Assembly (NCBI GenBank): GCA_945952425.1 | Contig: CAMFIX010000043.1 | Span: 1-12,118, forward strand | Length of the DNA stretch: 12,118 bases | Source: an uncultured Pseudorhodobacter sp. | GTDB taxonomy: Bacteria > Pseudomonadota > Alphaproteobacteria > Rhodobacterales > Rhodobacteraceae | Direction of reading: 5' to 3' | Shown here: positions 1-6,560 of the stretch, piece by piece | Numbering within the stretch: the first letter of the stretch is position 1 | How the letters are laid out: every line of letters starts with the position of its first letter | Program-made: the position numbers and the translations under genes | The notes under the pieces: generated by a model | What the model was told of the DNA's origin: nothing | Database searches by the model: none | The model's input: only the letters and a program-made list of their open reading frames with translations

Positions 1-99
1 GACCGACATGACCACATCCGAGCGCATCGAATACAGCATGATCACGCACAGGCAGCCGCCTGTCCAATAGACCAAGAGTTTGACGATGGCGTCCAGCAC
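1..99 (-). CDS. Partial small membrane protein, 5' end only, runs off the left edge
   Basis: Read leftward from a GTG at 97-99, the frame stays open to the window edge (33 codons). It encodes a hydrophobic stretch at about residues 5-25, including LVYWTGGCLCVIMLYSM, which looks like one transmembrane helix with two cysteines. A GAGG lies 11 bases before the GTG, which is a long spacing, so the start is uncertain. A second open frame from a GTG at 104-106 has better spacing but gives a less protein-like sequence. The gene lies just downstream of sucD on the same strand, where Rhodobacterales usually continue to sucA. I do not recognise the family and infer only a small inner-membrane protein. 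Confidence 0.4.
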   Translation of the reverse strand, partial: MLDAIVKLLVYWTGGCLCVIMLYSMRSDVVMSV

Positions 100-130
100 G
101 GTTCACAAAGCCTCAACTTGCCTTCCGGTC

Positions 131-159
131 GCGATGCGGGCCATTTAAACCCGCATCGC
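131..159 (-). terminator. Stem-loop downstream of sucD
   Basis: GCGATGCGGG (131-140) and CCCGCATCGC (150-159) form a perfect 10-bp stem with a 9-base AT-rich loop. It begins 11 bases after the sucD stop. No T-run follows on the minus strand, so it is not a textbook intrinsic terminator. It may be a partial terminator, a 3'-end stabilising hairpin or a processing site that lowers expression of the next gene relative to sucD. Confidence 0.5.
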
Positions 160-170
160 CCAACAGGGTC

Positions 171-1055
171 TTAACGCCCCATCGCCTTCAACACCGCCTC
201 GCCCAGGGTGGCGGGGCTGTCGGCGACGACGATGCCGGCGGATTTCATCGCCTCGATCTTCGATTCCGCATCGCCCTTGCCGCCGGCCACGATGGCGCCC
301 GCATGACCCATGCGGCGGCCCTTCGGCGCGGTGCGGCCCGCGATGAAACCCGCGCAGGGCTTGCCCCGGCCCTTCTTCGCCTCCGACGCGAGGTAAGCCG
401 CGGCCTCTTCCTCGGCCGAGCCGCCGATTTCGCCGATCATGATCAGGGCTTCGGTTTCGGGATCTGCCAGGAACATCTCCAGCACCTCCAGGTGCTCGGT
501 CCCCTTGATCGGGTCGCCGCCGATGCCCACGGCGGTGGACTGGCCAAGCCCGAGGTCCGAGGTCTGCTTGACCGCCTCGTAGGTAAGCGTGCCCGAGCGC
601 GAAACAACCCCCACCTTGCCGCGGCGGTGGATGTGGCCGGGCATGATGCCGATCTTGCAGGCGCCGGGCGTGATCACGCCGGGGCAGTTCGGCCCGATCA
701 GCCGGGTCTTGGAATTGATCAGCGCGCGCTTGACCTTCATCATGTCCAGCACCGGGATGCCCTCGGTGATGCAGACCACCAGCGGGATTTCGGCGTCGAT
801 GGCCTCCAGGATCGAGTCGGCCGCGAAGGGCGGCGGCACGTAGATGACGCTGGCATCGGCGCCGGTGCGGGCCACGGCCTCATGCACCGAATCGAAGACC
901 GGCAGGCCGAGATGCTCGGTCCCGCCCTTGCCGGGGGTCACGCCGCCGACCATCTTGGTGCCATAGGCGATGGCCTGTTCCGAATGGAACGTGCCCTGGC
1001 TGCCGGTAAAGCCCTGGCAGATGAGCTTGGTGTTTTCATTGACGAGAATGGCCAT
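171..1055 (-). CDS. sucD: Succinyl-CoA synthetase, alpha subunit
   Basis: SucD is the catalytic alpha subunit of succinyl-CoA synthetase (ADP/GDP-forming). With SucC it interconverts succinyl-CoA and succinate plus CoA, with substrate-level phosphorylation, in the cytoplasmic TCA cycle. The 294-residue product has the normal length. An N-terminal CoA-binding Rossmann domain shows GFTGSQGTF at about 15-23. GPNCPG is at 121-126 and SRSGTLTYE at 152-160. The phosphorylated active-site histidine is H251 in GHAGAI. The ATG at 1053-1055 follows GAAAGGA at 1062-1068, a strong ribosome binding site. The unusual point is context: its partner sucC is not adjacent but 2.56 kb upstream, beyond two sulfotransferase-like genes. 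An 80-base gap precedes sucD, so it may have extra control of its own. Confidence 0.97.
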   Translation of the reverse strand: MAILVNENTKLICQGFTGSQGTFHSEQAIAYGTKMVGGVTPGKGGTEHLGLPVFDSVHEAVARTGADASVIYVPPPFAADSILEAIDAEIPLVVCITEGIPVLDMMKVKRALINSKTRLIGPNCPGVITPGACKIGIMPGHIHRRGKVGVVSRSGTLTYEAVKQTSDLGLGQSTAVGIGGDPIKGTEHLEVLEMFLADPETEALIMIGEIGGSAEEEAAAYLASEAKKGRGKPCAGFIAGRTAPKGRRMGHAGAIVAGGKGDAESKIEAMKSAGIVVADSPATLGEAVLKAMGR

Positions 1056-1110
1056 CGGGCGTCCTTTCGTGGATCGGGTCGGGCCGGGCCTTGCGGGCCG
1101 GGCTCAGGGG

Positions 1111-1140
1111 CGGGGCGCCCCGGAATATCTTGGGCTCAGC
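1111..1140. repeat. Intergenic hairpin plus GGAATATCT tail (repeat copy 1)
   Basis: CGGGGCGCCCCG (1111-1122) is a perfect 12-bp palindrome. On the plus strand it runs straight into GGAATATCTTGGGC, which overlaps the stop codon of the minus-strand gene at 1136. The same arrangement, a GC hairpin followed by GG(A/G)ATAT(C/T)T, recurs near 6503 and 9245. This copy is the most diverged of the three and lacks the ACCAA-TGAAA end. Read from the minus-strand gene it sits where a 3'-end hairpin would. Confidence 0.45.
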
Positions 1141-2356
1141 CATCGGCGGCCGCCTTTTCTGCCTTGCGCGCGGCGCGGCGCGCGGTGCGGGCGGCCACGC
1201 GGTCCAGCGTCAGGTTCAACCGACGCGGCTGGGGCAGGGCGGCGATCACCTCGGTCGGCACTTTCAGCCGGGCCGGGCACAGGTCTTCGGCCAGCCCCTC
1301 CATCAGGGTCTGGAAGGCGGCGCGCGCCTCGGCGGGCAGGTCTTCGGGCTCGCGGCAAGACGCCTCGACCGGGTTCTTCGGGCGGCGCAGCAGCGCCAGC
1401 CGGTCGGCCCCGAAATCACGCGCCATCAGCGCATCGAGCCTTTCCTGACCCTCGGCCATCTTCTGCGCGGCCTCTGGCCCGAAGGCCGAGAAGCGGCGGT
1501 CCTTCATCCCGGCGCTGCGGGCCTGCAGCGCGGTCGAGATCACGCGGCAGAGCCGCAAATCCTCGACCAGATCCAGGTCTTCCAGCACGCGATAGGCCTG
1601 CGCCGCCGCCAGCACGCCGATCTCGCCGATCGTGGCATTCACGGTCTCCACCTCGGTCGAGATCCGGCCGCGGATCTTGTCGCCCAGCCCGGCCAGCGCC
1701 ATGACCTGATCGACCACGCCCAGGCCGCCCGCGCCGGTCACATCGCCGCGCACCTCGATCCCCTCGGCCTCCAGGCTGCGATGGGTCTCTGCCAGGATCG
1801 TATAGCCCTTGTCGGCGCGGTCGTAGATTTCGGCATCCAGCCGCACGTCGTAGAGCGTCTTGACCTTCTGGGCATAGGCCGAGTTGCGCTTGTCGACCGT
1901 GTTGCGCTGCAGATAGATCAGGCGGATATCCTCGACCCCGGCCTGTTTGGCGAAGCGTTTCAACAGCTTGATGTTGCGCCGCTGTTCGATCTCGAACCGT
2001 TGCAGCGTGGGACACTGGTCGCGCTTGCCCGTCACCGCGGCCTCGATCTCGGCATGGCGCAGATCGACGAAGAGCGGCACTTCGAAATATTCCGCCGACA
2101 GAAGGATGTCGCGGCCGCGGTTGGCCAGGCAGAACTCCAGGAAATCGGCGCGGATCTTGGCCTGCGCCTCGTCCAGCTCGGCCTTGCGGGTCAGCAGGGC
2201 GCGGGCGACGAGCGGCGCATTGCCGGTGACATTGCCCAGGTGGACGGGAAAGGCGATCCCCGCCGCGTCCAGCGCCGCGGCATTGCGGGCGAACCAGGTC
2301 TGCACGGCGGTGCTGCCGGTCTTGTGCAGCCCTGCGTGAAGCACCAGGCGGCTCAT
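1136..2356 (-). CDS. Sulfotransferase-like P-loop protein (paralogue B)
   Basis: This 406-residue protein begins MSRLVLHAGLHKTGSTAVQ. HKTGSTA at 11-17 is the 5'-phosphosulfate-binding loop type seen in PAPS-dependent sulfotransferases and related bacterial P-loop proteins. A second motif, R151-x7-S159-x-Y161-x-Q163, fits the 3'-phosphate-binding strand and helix. The neighbouring paralogue has exactly the same spacing, so the two share a fold. The tail (about 385-406) is rich in Arg, Lys and Ala. The ATG at 2354-2356 overlaps the stop of the upstream gene as ATGA and has no clear ribosome site, so it is probably made by translational coupling. The acceptor substrate is unknown; sugars or cell-surface polymers are the usual guess for the family. 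Activity is inferred from motifs only. Confidence 0.8.
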   Translation of the reverse strand: MSRLVLHAGLHKTGSTAVQTWFARNAAALDAAGIAFPVHLGNVTGNAPLVARALLTRKAELDEAQAKIRADFLEFCLANRGRDILLSAEYFEVPLFVDLRHAEIEAAVTGKRDQCPTLQRFEIEQRRNIKLLKRFAKQAGVEDIRLIYLQRNTVDKRNSAYAQKVKTLYDVRLDAEIYDRADKGYTILAETHRSLEAEGIEVRGDVTGAGGLGVVDQVMALAGLGDKIRGRISTEVETVNATIGEIGVLAAAQAYRVLEDLDLVEDLRLCRVISTALQARSAGMKDRRFSAFGPEAAQKMAEGQERLDALMARDFGADRLALLRRPKNPVEASCREPEDLPAEARAAFQTLMEGLAEDLCPARLKVPTEVIAALPQPRRLNLTLDRVAARTARRAARKAEKAAADG

Positions 2357-3474
2357 CCGCGCCCCCGTTTCGGGGCGGACGCCGTTTTCTGGCGCGGCGG
2401 CGGGGGGTAAAGGGCTGCAAGCTCGGCCGTGGGCAGGCTGCCCGTCGCCGAACCCGGCAGGGTCGCGGCAAAAGCCTCGGCCGAGCGCGAGAGCCGCCCG
2501 AACCCCTTGGACGACAGCTTGCGCGCAGCAGCCTCGAACGCGCCGACGACCGTCGCATGCGGCAGATCGACCGGCGGCACGGGGTCTTTCAGCGGCTCGG
2601 CCAGCCATTCGGGCGAGGGCTCTTTCTCGAACCAACGTTCAGCAAAAGCTGCCCGTCCGGGTTCGAACCGCGCCGAGATCGCCTCTTGCAGCGCGCGCTC
2701 CAGGATGAAGGGCGTGCCGGGCAGCGTGACCTCGCCCAAGGCGCGGTAAAGCGCCGCGGCGGCCTCGGTGCGCTTTTCCAGGTTCTTGCCGCCGAATTCG
2801 CGATCGACATGGCGCGCGAACGTGGTCAGCAGGGTCGCGACCTCTTGCGTCGGCGTCGGGTTGGCCAGGGCCTCGACCGCCATGGCTTGCGGCAAAAGCC
2901 CGTCGGGCAGGGCCAGGAACTCCCAGAAATCGGCGGTGAGCGAGCCATCCTTCAGCCGCGCCCGGCTGAATTCGCGCACATGCACGTGATCCTTGCCGAA
3001 GACCTCGGCAAACCCCTCGATAGCGGGGGCGAAGTCGAAGGCCGCCTGGCCCACCCGCCCCGGACGGCCGGGCCCATGCAGCTGGCGGCCGATCTTCAGC
3101 GCCTGCAGGTAAAGCGAGGCGTAAAGGCCGATATGGGGACGGACATAGAAATAGATGTCGATCTCGGCGATACCGGCCTCGTCCAGCACGGACTTCAGCG
3201 CGACGGGATCGGCGCTGATGAAGACCTCGTCGGTCAGCAGAAAGCTTTGCGCCTCGGGGTGGGCGGCGACATCGGCCAGCATCGCGGCCACGGAGGGGCC
3301 ACGGGACTTGTCGCGCAGCTCCAGCTGCAAGGCGCCGTGCTTGGCGCTTTTCTCGTCCAGCCCCGGCATGAAGACACCCGCGGCCCGCAGCGGCTCGCGC
3401 ACCTGGCGCAGCACGCGCTGCAGGGCGGTGCTGCCGGTCTTGTGCGTGCCGGCATGGATCTGGAAACGGCTCAT
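2353..3474 (-). CDS. Sulfotransferase-like P-loop protein (paralogue A)
   Basis: This 373-residue protein begins MSRFQIHAGTHKTGSTALQ, with the P-loop HKTGSTA at 11-17. The likely 3'-phosphate-binding motif is R112-x7-S120-x-Y122-x-Q124 in YVRPHIGLYASLYLQ. The remainder shows no other motif I recognise. The C-terminus (about 355-373) is proline- and lysine-rich and looks disordered. The start follows GGAG at 3482-3485 with 7-base spacing. The gene lies 143 bases after the sucC stop with no terminator between them, so it is probably co-transcribed with sucC. It overlaps the next gene by ATGA. Sulfotransferase chemistry is plausible but unproven; nothing in the sequence links it to succinyl-CoA synthetase. 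Confidence 0.8.
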   Translation of the reverse strand: MSRFQIHAGTHKTGSTALQRVLRQVREPLRAAGVFMPGLDEKSAKHGALQLELRDKSRGPSVAAMLADVAAHPEAQSFLLTDEVFISADPVALKSVLDEAGIAEIDIYFYVRPHIGLYASLYLQALKIGRQLHGPGRPGRVGQAAFDFAPAIEGFAEVFGKDHVHVREFSRARLKDGSLTADFWEFLALPDGLLPQAMAVEALANPTPTQEVATLLTTFARHVDREFGGKNLEKRTEAAAALYRALGEVTLPGTPFILERALQEAISARFEPGRAAFAERWFEKEPSPEWLAEPLKDPVPPVDLPHATVVGAFEAAARKLSSKGFGRLSRSAEAFAATLPGSATGSLPTAELAALYPPPPRQKTASAPKRGRG

Positions 3475-3551
3475 GCGCGGGCTCCGAAGCTGATGCGCAA
3501 AAGCGGGCGGGAGGGGAACATGGGGCGCTTTCCTTTCAATGTCATCGGCAT
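3471..3551 (-). CDS. Possible 26-codon leader ORF before the sulfotransferase-like pair
   Basis: An ATG at 3549-3551 with AGGA at 3560-3563 opens a 26-codon frame (MPMTLKGKRPMFPSRPLLRI and six more residues). It ends in a TGA overlapping the next gene's ATG as ATGA. An internal in-frame ATG at 3519-3521 also has a good GAAAGGA site at 3531-3537. The product would be short and basic. The frame is also continuous with sucC beyond its stop, which is common by chance in GC-rich DNA, so this is a candidate only. Confidence 0.25.
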   Translation of the reverse strand: MPMTLKGKRPMFPSRPLLRISFGARA

Positions 3552-3617
3552 CTGGCGCTTCCTAGCGGCTTTCCCGCCCTGTTGCACCCGATTTGCGCCC
3601 CCCTGTCCCGTTCCGGC

Positions 3618-4811
<1,194 letters not shown>

Positions 4812-4859
4812 CGAGGGCTCCCGCAGGGGGTTGCATGAGGATTTGGCCGCGTTCTGGCA

Positions 4860-4891
4860 CAGATTTCTGCGGCGGCAAAATGGGAAATCTG
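4860..4891 (-). promoter_or_regulatory. Inverted repeat in the sucC leader enclosing a GCGGCAAAATG motif
   Basis: CAGATTT (4860-4866) and AAATCTG (4885-4891) flank an 18-base centre containing TGCGGCGGCAAAATG. Related sequence occurs upstream of mcl2 (10466-10487). It lies about 50-80 bases before the sucC ATG, so it could be an operator or an RNA stem in the leader. The bound factor is unknown. Confidence 0.35.
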
Positions 4892-4912
4892 CCGGATTGC
4901 CGGAAAAGCGAC

Positions 4913-4945
4913 ATTTGTGATCACGGCCAAAAAATTTGTGATCAC
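4913..4945 (-). promoter_or_regulatory. Tandem operator-like repeat ATTTGTGATCAC x2 upstream of sucC
   Basis: The 12-mer ATTTGTGATCAC occurs exactly at 4913-4924 and 4934-4945. The copies are 21 bp apart, two helical turns, so a regulator would bind both on the same DNA face. Each contains the 8-bp palindrome GTGATCAC. The pair lies about 100-135 bases before the sucC ATG and about 150 before the phosphatase ATG. This is a strong sign of a protein-binding site controlling sucC. The regulator cannot be named; GntR-type and CRP-type half-sites are both loosely compatible. Confidence 0.6.
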
Positions 4946-4976
4946 TGGTAATCGCGCGGTAAGAATTGCTGCAAAT

Positions 4977-4993
4977 CCGGGCAAGCTGCCCGG
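4977..4993. repeat. Short inverted repeat in the sucC/phosphatase intergenic region
   Basis: CCGGGC (4977-4982) and GCCCGG (4988-4993) are separated by AAGCT and form a 6-bp stem. It lies between the sucC operator repeats and the Pho box. No T-run follows on either strand. Its role is unknown; it may be chance in GC-rich DNA. Confidence 0.25.
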
Positions 4994-5013
4994 CCGGGCG
5001 GCATGGTGCAAAA

Positions 5014-5031
5014 CTGTTACCGGACTGTCAC
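5014..5031 (+). promoter_or_regulatory. PhoB box (Pho box) upstream of the acid phosphatase
   Basis: CTGTTAC (5014-5020), four bases CGGA, then CTGTCAC (5025-5031) make two 7-mers in an 11-bp direct repeat. This matches the bacterial PhoB-box layout CTGTCAT-N4-CTGTCAT with one to two changes per half. It lies 60 bases before the ATG of a gene that encodes a phosphatase, a functionally sensible target. Bases 35-45 of the expected promoter have no strong -10, as is common for activator-dependent promoters. Phosphate-starvation control is inferred. Confidence 0.65.
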
Positions 5032-5091
5032 CGGGGCGAAACATCGCCGGGCTAGCCGGTGGCCCAGATCCAACCCCAGCGGAGCCTCCAG

Positions 5092-5784
5092 ATGCGCCAC
5101 TATACCGCCGCCTTCCTTCTTGCCCTCGGCCTTGCCGCCCCGGTCCTGGCCGAAGACGCCAAGCCCTTCACCGATGCCAGCGTCATCGACCTGACGCAGC
5201 TCTTGACCCCGCCGCCGGCCGACGACTCGGCCCAGACCAAGGCCGAGCTCGAGACCGTGCTGAAAGTGCAGGCCGAGCGCACCGATGCCACCGCCGCGCG
5301 CGCCAAGGCCGATGACGAGGAAGATGTCTGGGTCTTTGCCGATGTGATCGCCAATCCCGCCTTCACCGCCGAAAAGCTGCCGAAATTCGCTGCCTTCTTC
5401 GACCGCGTCGTCGCGACCGAAGGCGAAGTCGTCGATCCGGCCAAGAAGACCTGGGCGCGTCAGCGTCCCTATCTCGTCTCCGACAAGGTCGAGCCGCTGC
5501 TGGAAAAGAAGAAATCCGGCGCCTATCCCTCGGGCCATTCCACGGTGGGCACGCTGATGGCCATCGTCCTGTCGAACATGCTGCCGGAAAAGCGCGCCGC
5601 GATCATGGCGCGGGCGGCGGAATACCGCCAGAACCGCGTGGTGGCGGGGATGCACTATCCGTCTGACATCGTGGCGGGCGAAATCTCGGGCACGGTGATC
5701 GCGGCGCGGATCATGGGGCAGGACGACTTCAAGGCCGAATACGAGGCCGCCAAGACCGAGCTGCGCGGCGCGCTGGGCATGTAA
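5092..5784 (+). CDS. Secreted class A (PAP2-type) acid phosphatase
   Basis: This 230-residue protein should release phosphate from organic phosphomonoesters in the periplasm. Residues 1-20 (MRHYTAAFLLALGLAAPVLA) are a signal peptide with cleavage after VLA. All three parts of the PAP2/class A signature are present: K118-x6-R125-P126 (KKTWARQRP), PSGHS at 146-150, and R182-x5-H188-x3-D192 (NRVVAGMHYPSD), with Asn replacing the usual Ser before R182. H149 and H188 would be the catalytic histidines. The ATG at 5092 is chosen over an upstream GTG at 5059 because it gives a clean signal peptide and follows GGAG at 5081-5084. A Pho box lies upstream and an intrinsic terminator follows, so it is a single-gene unit. 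It resembles PhoN/PhoC, but I leave the symbol empty. Confidence 0.88.
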   Translation: MRHYTAAFLLALGLAAPVLAEDAKPFTDASVIDLTQLLTPPPADDSAQTKAELETVLKVQAERTDATAARAKADDEEDVWVFADVIANPAFTAEKLPKFAAFFDRVVATEGEVVDPAKKTWARQRPYLVSDKVEPLLEKKKSGAYPSGHSTVGTLMAIVLSNMLPEKRAAIMARAAEYRQNRVVAGMHYPSDIVAGEISGTVIAARIMGQDDFKAEYEAAKTELRGALGM

Positions 5785-5802
5785 GCCCCCTGGGATCGCA
5801 GA

Positions 5803-5830
5803 GGCCGCCGGGAGACCGGCGGCCTTTTCA
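5803..5830 (+). terminator. Intrinsic terminator of the acid phosphatase gene
   Basis: GGCCGCCGG (5803-5811), loop GAGA, and CCGGCGGCC (5816-5824) form a perfect 9-bp stem, followed by TTTTCATTT. It starts 18 bases after the phosphatase stop. The convergent methyltransferase gene ends inside the T-run, so the hairpin may also end that transcript, though without a T-run in that direction. Confidence 0.88.
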
Positions 5831-6493
5831 TTTGGGCAGGCAGAGGCAAAGCCTTTGGCCGCGCGGCAGGTAGGGGTCGGAAAGGGTGGCGGCGAAGCCC
5901 GCGGCCTCGGCGGCTTGCAGAACCTCTGTTTCGCGGTGGTGCCAGGGATAGCGGTCGGGATGGGTGACGACGCCGTCGGGCTGGCGGAAGGGCCGGTCAT
6001 GCGCCGCATCGGGGACGAGGAAGACGGTGAAGAGCAGTTTTTGCAGACTGGGGAGCCTGGCGCGCAGCTTGGGCAGGGCCCGGGCGAGGTGGCCGAGCGG
6101 CAGGTGGGTAAAGACGGCGAAGGCGATGGCGAAGTCGATGTCGGCGGGGATGCCGGGCAGGTCGAAATCGGCATCCTCGATCAGCTGGGCGGGATCTAGG
6201 CGGGATTTGTCGGCGATTTCCTCGGCATAGCCGCGCCGGAGGAGGTCGCCGGAGAGGTCGGTCGCCCAATAGTTCCCGGGGTTCAGATAGGGCACGGCGC
6301 GGCACCCGAGGCGGAGGGAGCCTGCGCCGATGTCCAAAAGCTTGTGATGCGGGTCGAGGCCCTGGGCCAGCAGCAGCTGCATCTGGACGAGGCCGGTTTC
6401 CTCCCACCGCCCGCCCACGATATCGCGGTGGCGGCCCTTGGCGAGCGCCTCGTCGTAAAAGCCGGGGGCGTGATAGGGCGAGATCGGTTTCAT
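5828..6493 (-). CDS. Class I SAM-dependent methyltransferase
   Basis: The 221-residue product is a small Rossmann-fold methyltransferase. The SAM-binding motif I is LLDIGAGSLRLG at 52-63, and the acidic end of strand 2 is D79 in WATDLS. FDLPG at 110-114 and the HLP at 130-132 fit later motifs. The substrate is not evident. The N-terminus FYDEALAKGRHRDIVGGRW resembles other bacterial stand-alone methyltransferases of unknown target. The ATG at 6491-6493 lacks a clear Shine-Dalgarno site, and a strong hairpin (6503-6527) sits ten bases upstream, so translation may be weak or hairpin-controlled. The gene follows pepT on the same strand with a 67-base gap. Confidence 0.8.
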   Translation of the reverse strand: MKPISPYHAPGFYDEALAKGRHRDIVGGRWEETGLVQMQLLLAQGLDPHHKLLDIGAGSLRLGCRAVPYLNPGNYWATDLSGDLLRRGYAEEIADKSRLDPAQLIEDADFDLPGIPADIDFAIAFAVFTHLPLGHLARALPKLRARLPSLQKLLFTVFLVPDAAHDRPFRQPDGVVTHPDRYPWHHRETEVLQAAEAAGFAATLSDPYLPRGQRLCLCLPK

Positions 6494-6502
6494 GTGACAC
6501 GC

Positions 6503-6560
6503 CCGGGGAGGGCTCCTCCCTCCCCGGACCCCTCCGTGGGATATTTCTGGACCAATGAAA
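6503..6560. repeat. Intergenic hairpin plus GGGATATTT tail (repeat copy 2)
   Basis: CCGGGGAGGG (6503-6512), loop CTCCT, and CCCTCCCCGG (6518-6527) form a perfect 10-bp stem. On the plus strand it continues GGACCCCTCCGT, then GGGATATTTCTGGACCAATG, and AAA, ending exactly at the pepT stop codon. It fills nearly the whole gap between pepT and the methyltransferase. It shares GGACCCC, GG-ATATTT, ACCAA and TGAAA with the copy at 9245-9290. Read from pepT it is a 3'-end hairpin without a T-run. I know such hairpin-plus-tail sequences as frequent between genes in Rhodobacterales, without a known function. Confidence 0.65.

Noticed and set aside
1081..1103. Direct repeat GGGCCGGGC x2 upstream of sucD
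   Set aside because: Short and fully GC in GC-rich DNA; no spacing or symmetry suggesting a binding site.
303..1448. Long plus-strand open frames opposite sucD and the sulfotransferase-like gene
   Set aside because: They are the antisense of well-supported genes; their Arg/Gly/Ala/His-rich composition is typical of GC-rich shadow frames.
1136..2635. A longer version of paralogue B starting at 2635
   Set aside because: The extra 93 residues overlap paralogue A, are low-complexity Arg/Ala, and lie before the natural MSR-HAG-HKTGSTA start seen in both paralogues.
5059..5091. GTG start giving an 11-residue extension of the acid phosphatase
   Set aside because: The extension would spoil the signal peptide, and the ATG at 5092 has its own GGAG.
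4812..5091. A known riboswitch or sucA/sucC-type RNA motif in the sucC leader
   Set aside because: The known motifs I recall are from other proteobacterial classes, and no matching conserved core was seen; only operator-like repeats and short stems are present.
5017..6174. A 385-codon minus-strand frame across the phosphatase and methyltransferase
   Set aside because: It is antisense to a phosphatase with full PAP2 motifs and out of frame with the methyltransferase; its Pro/Ser-rich start is typical of a shadow.
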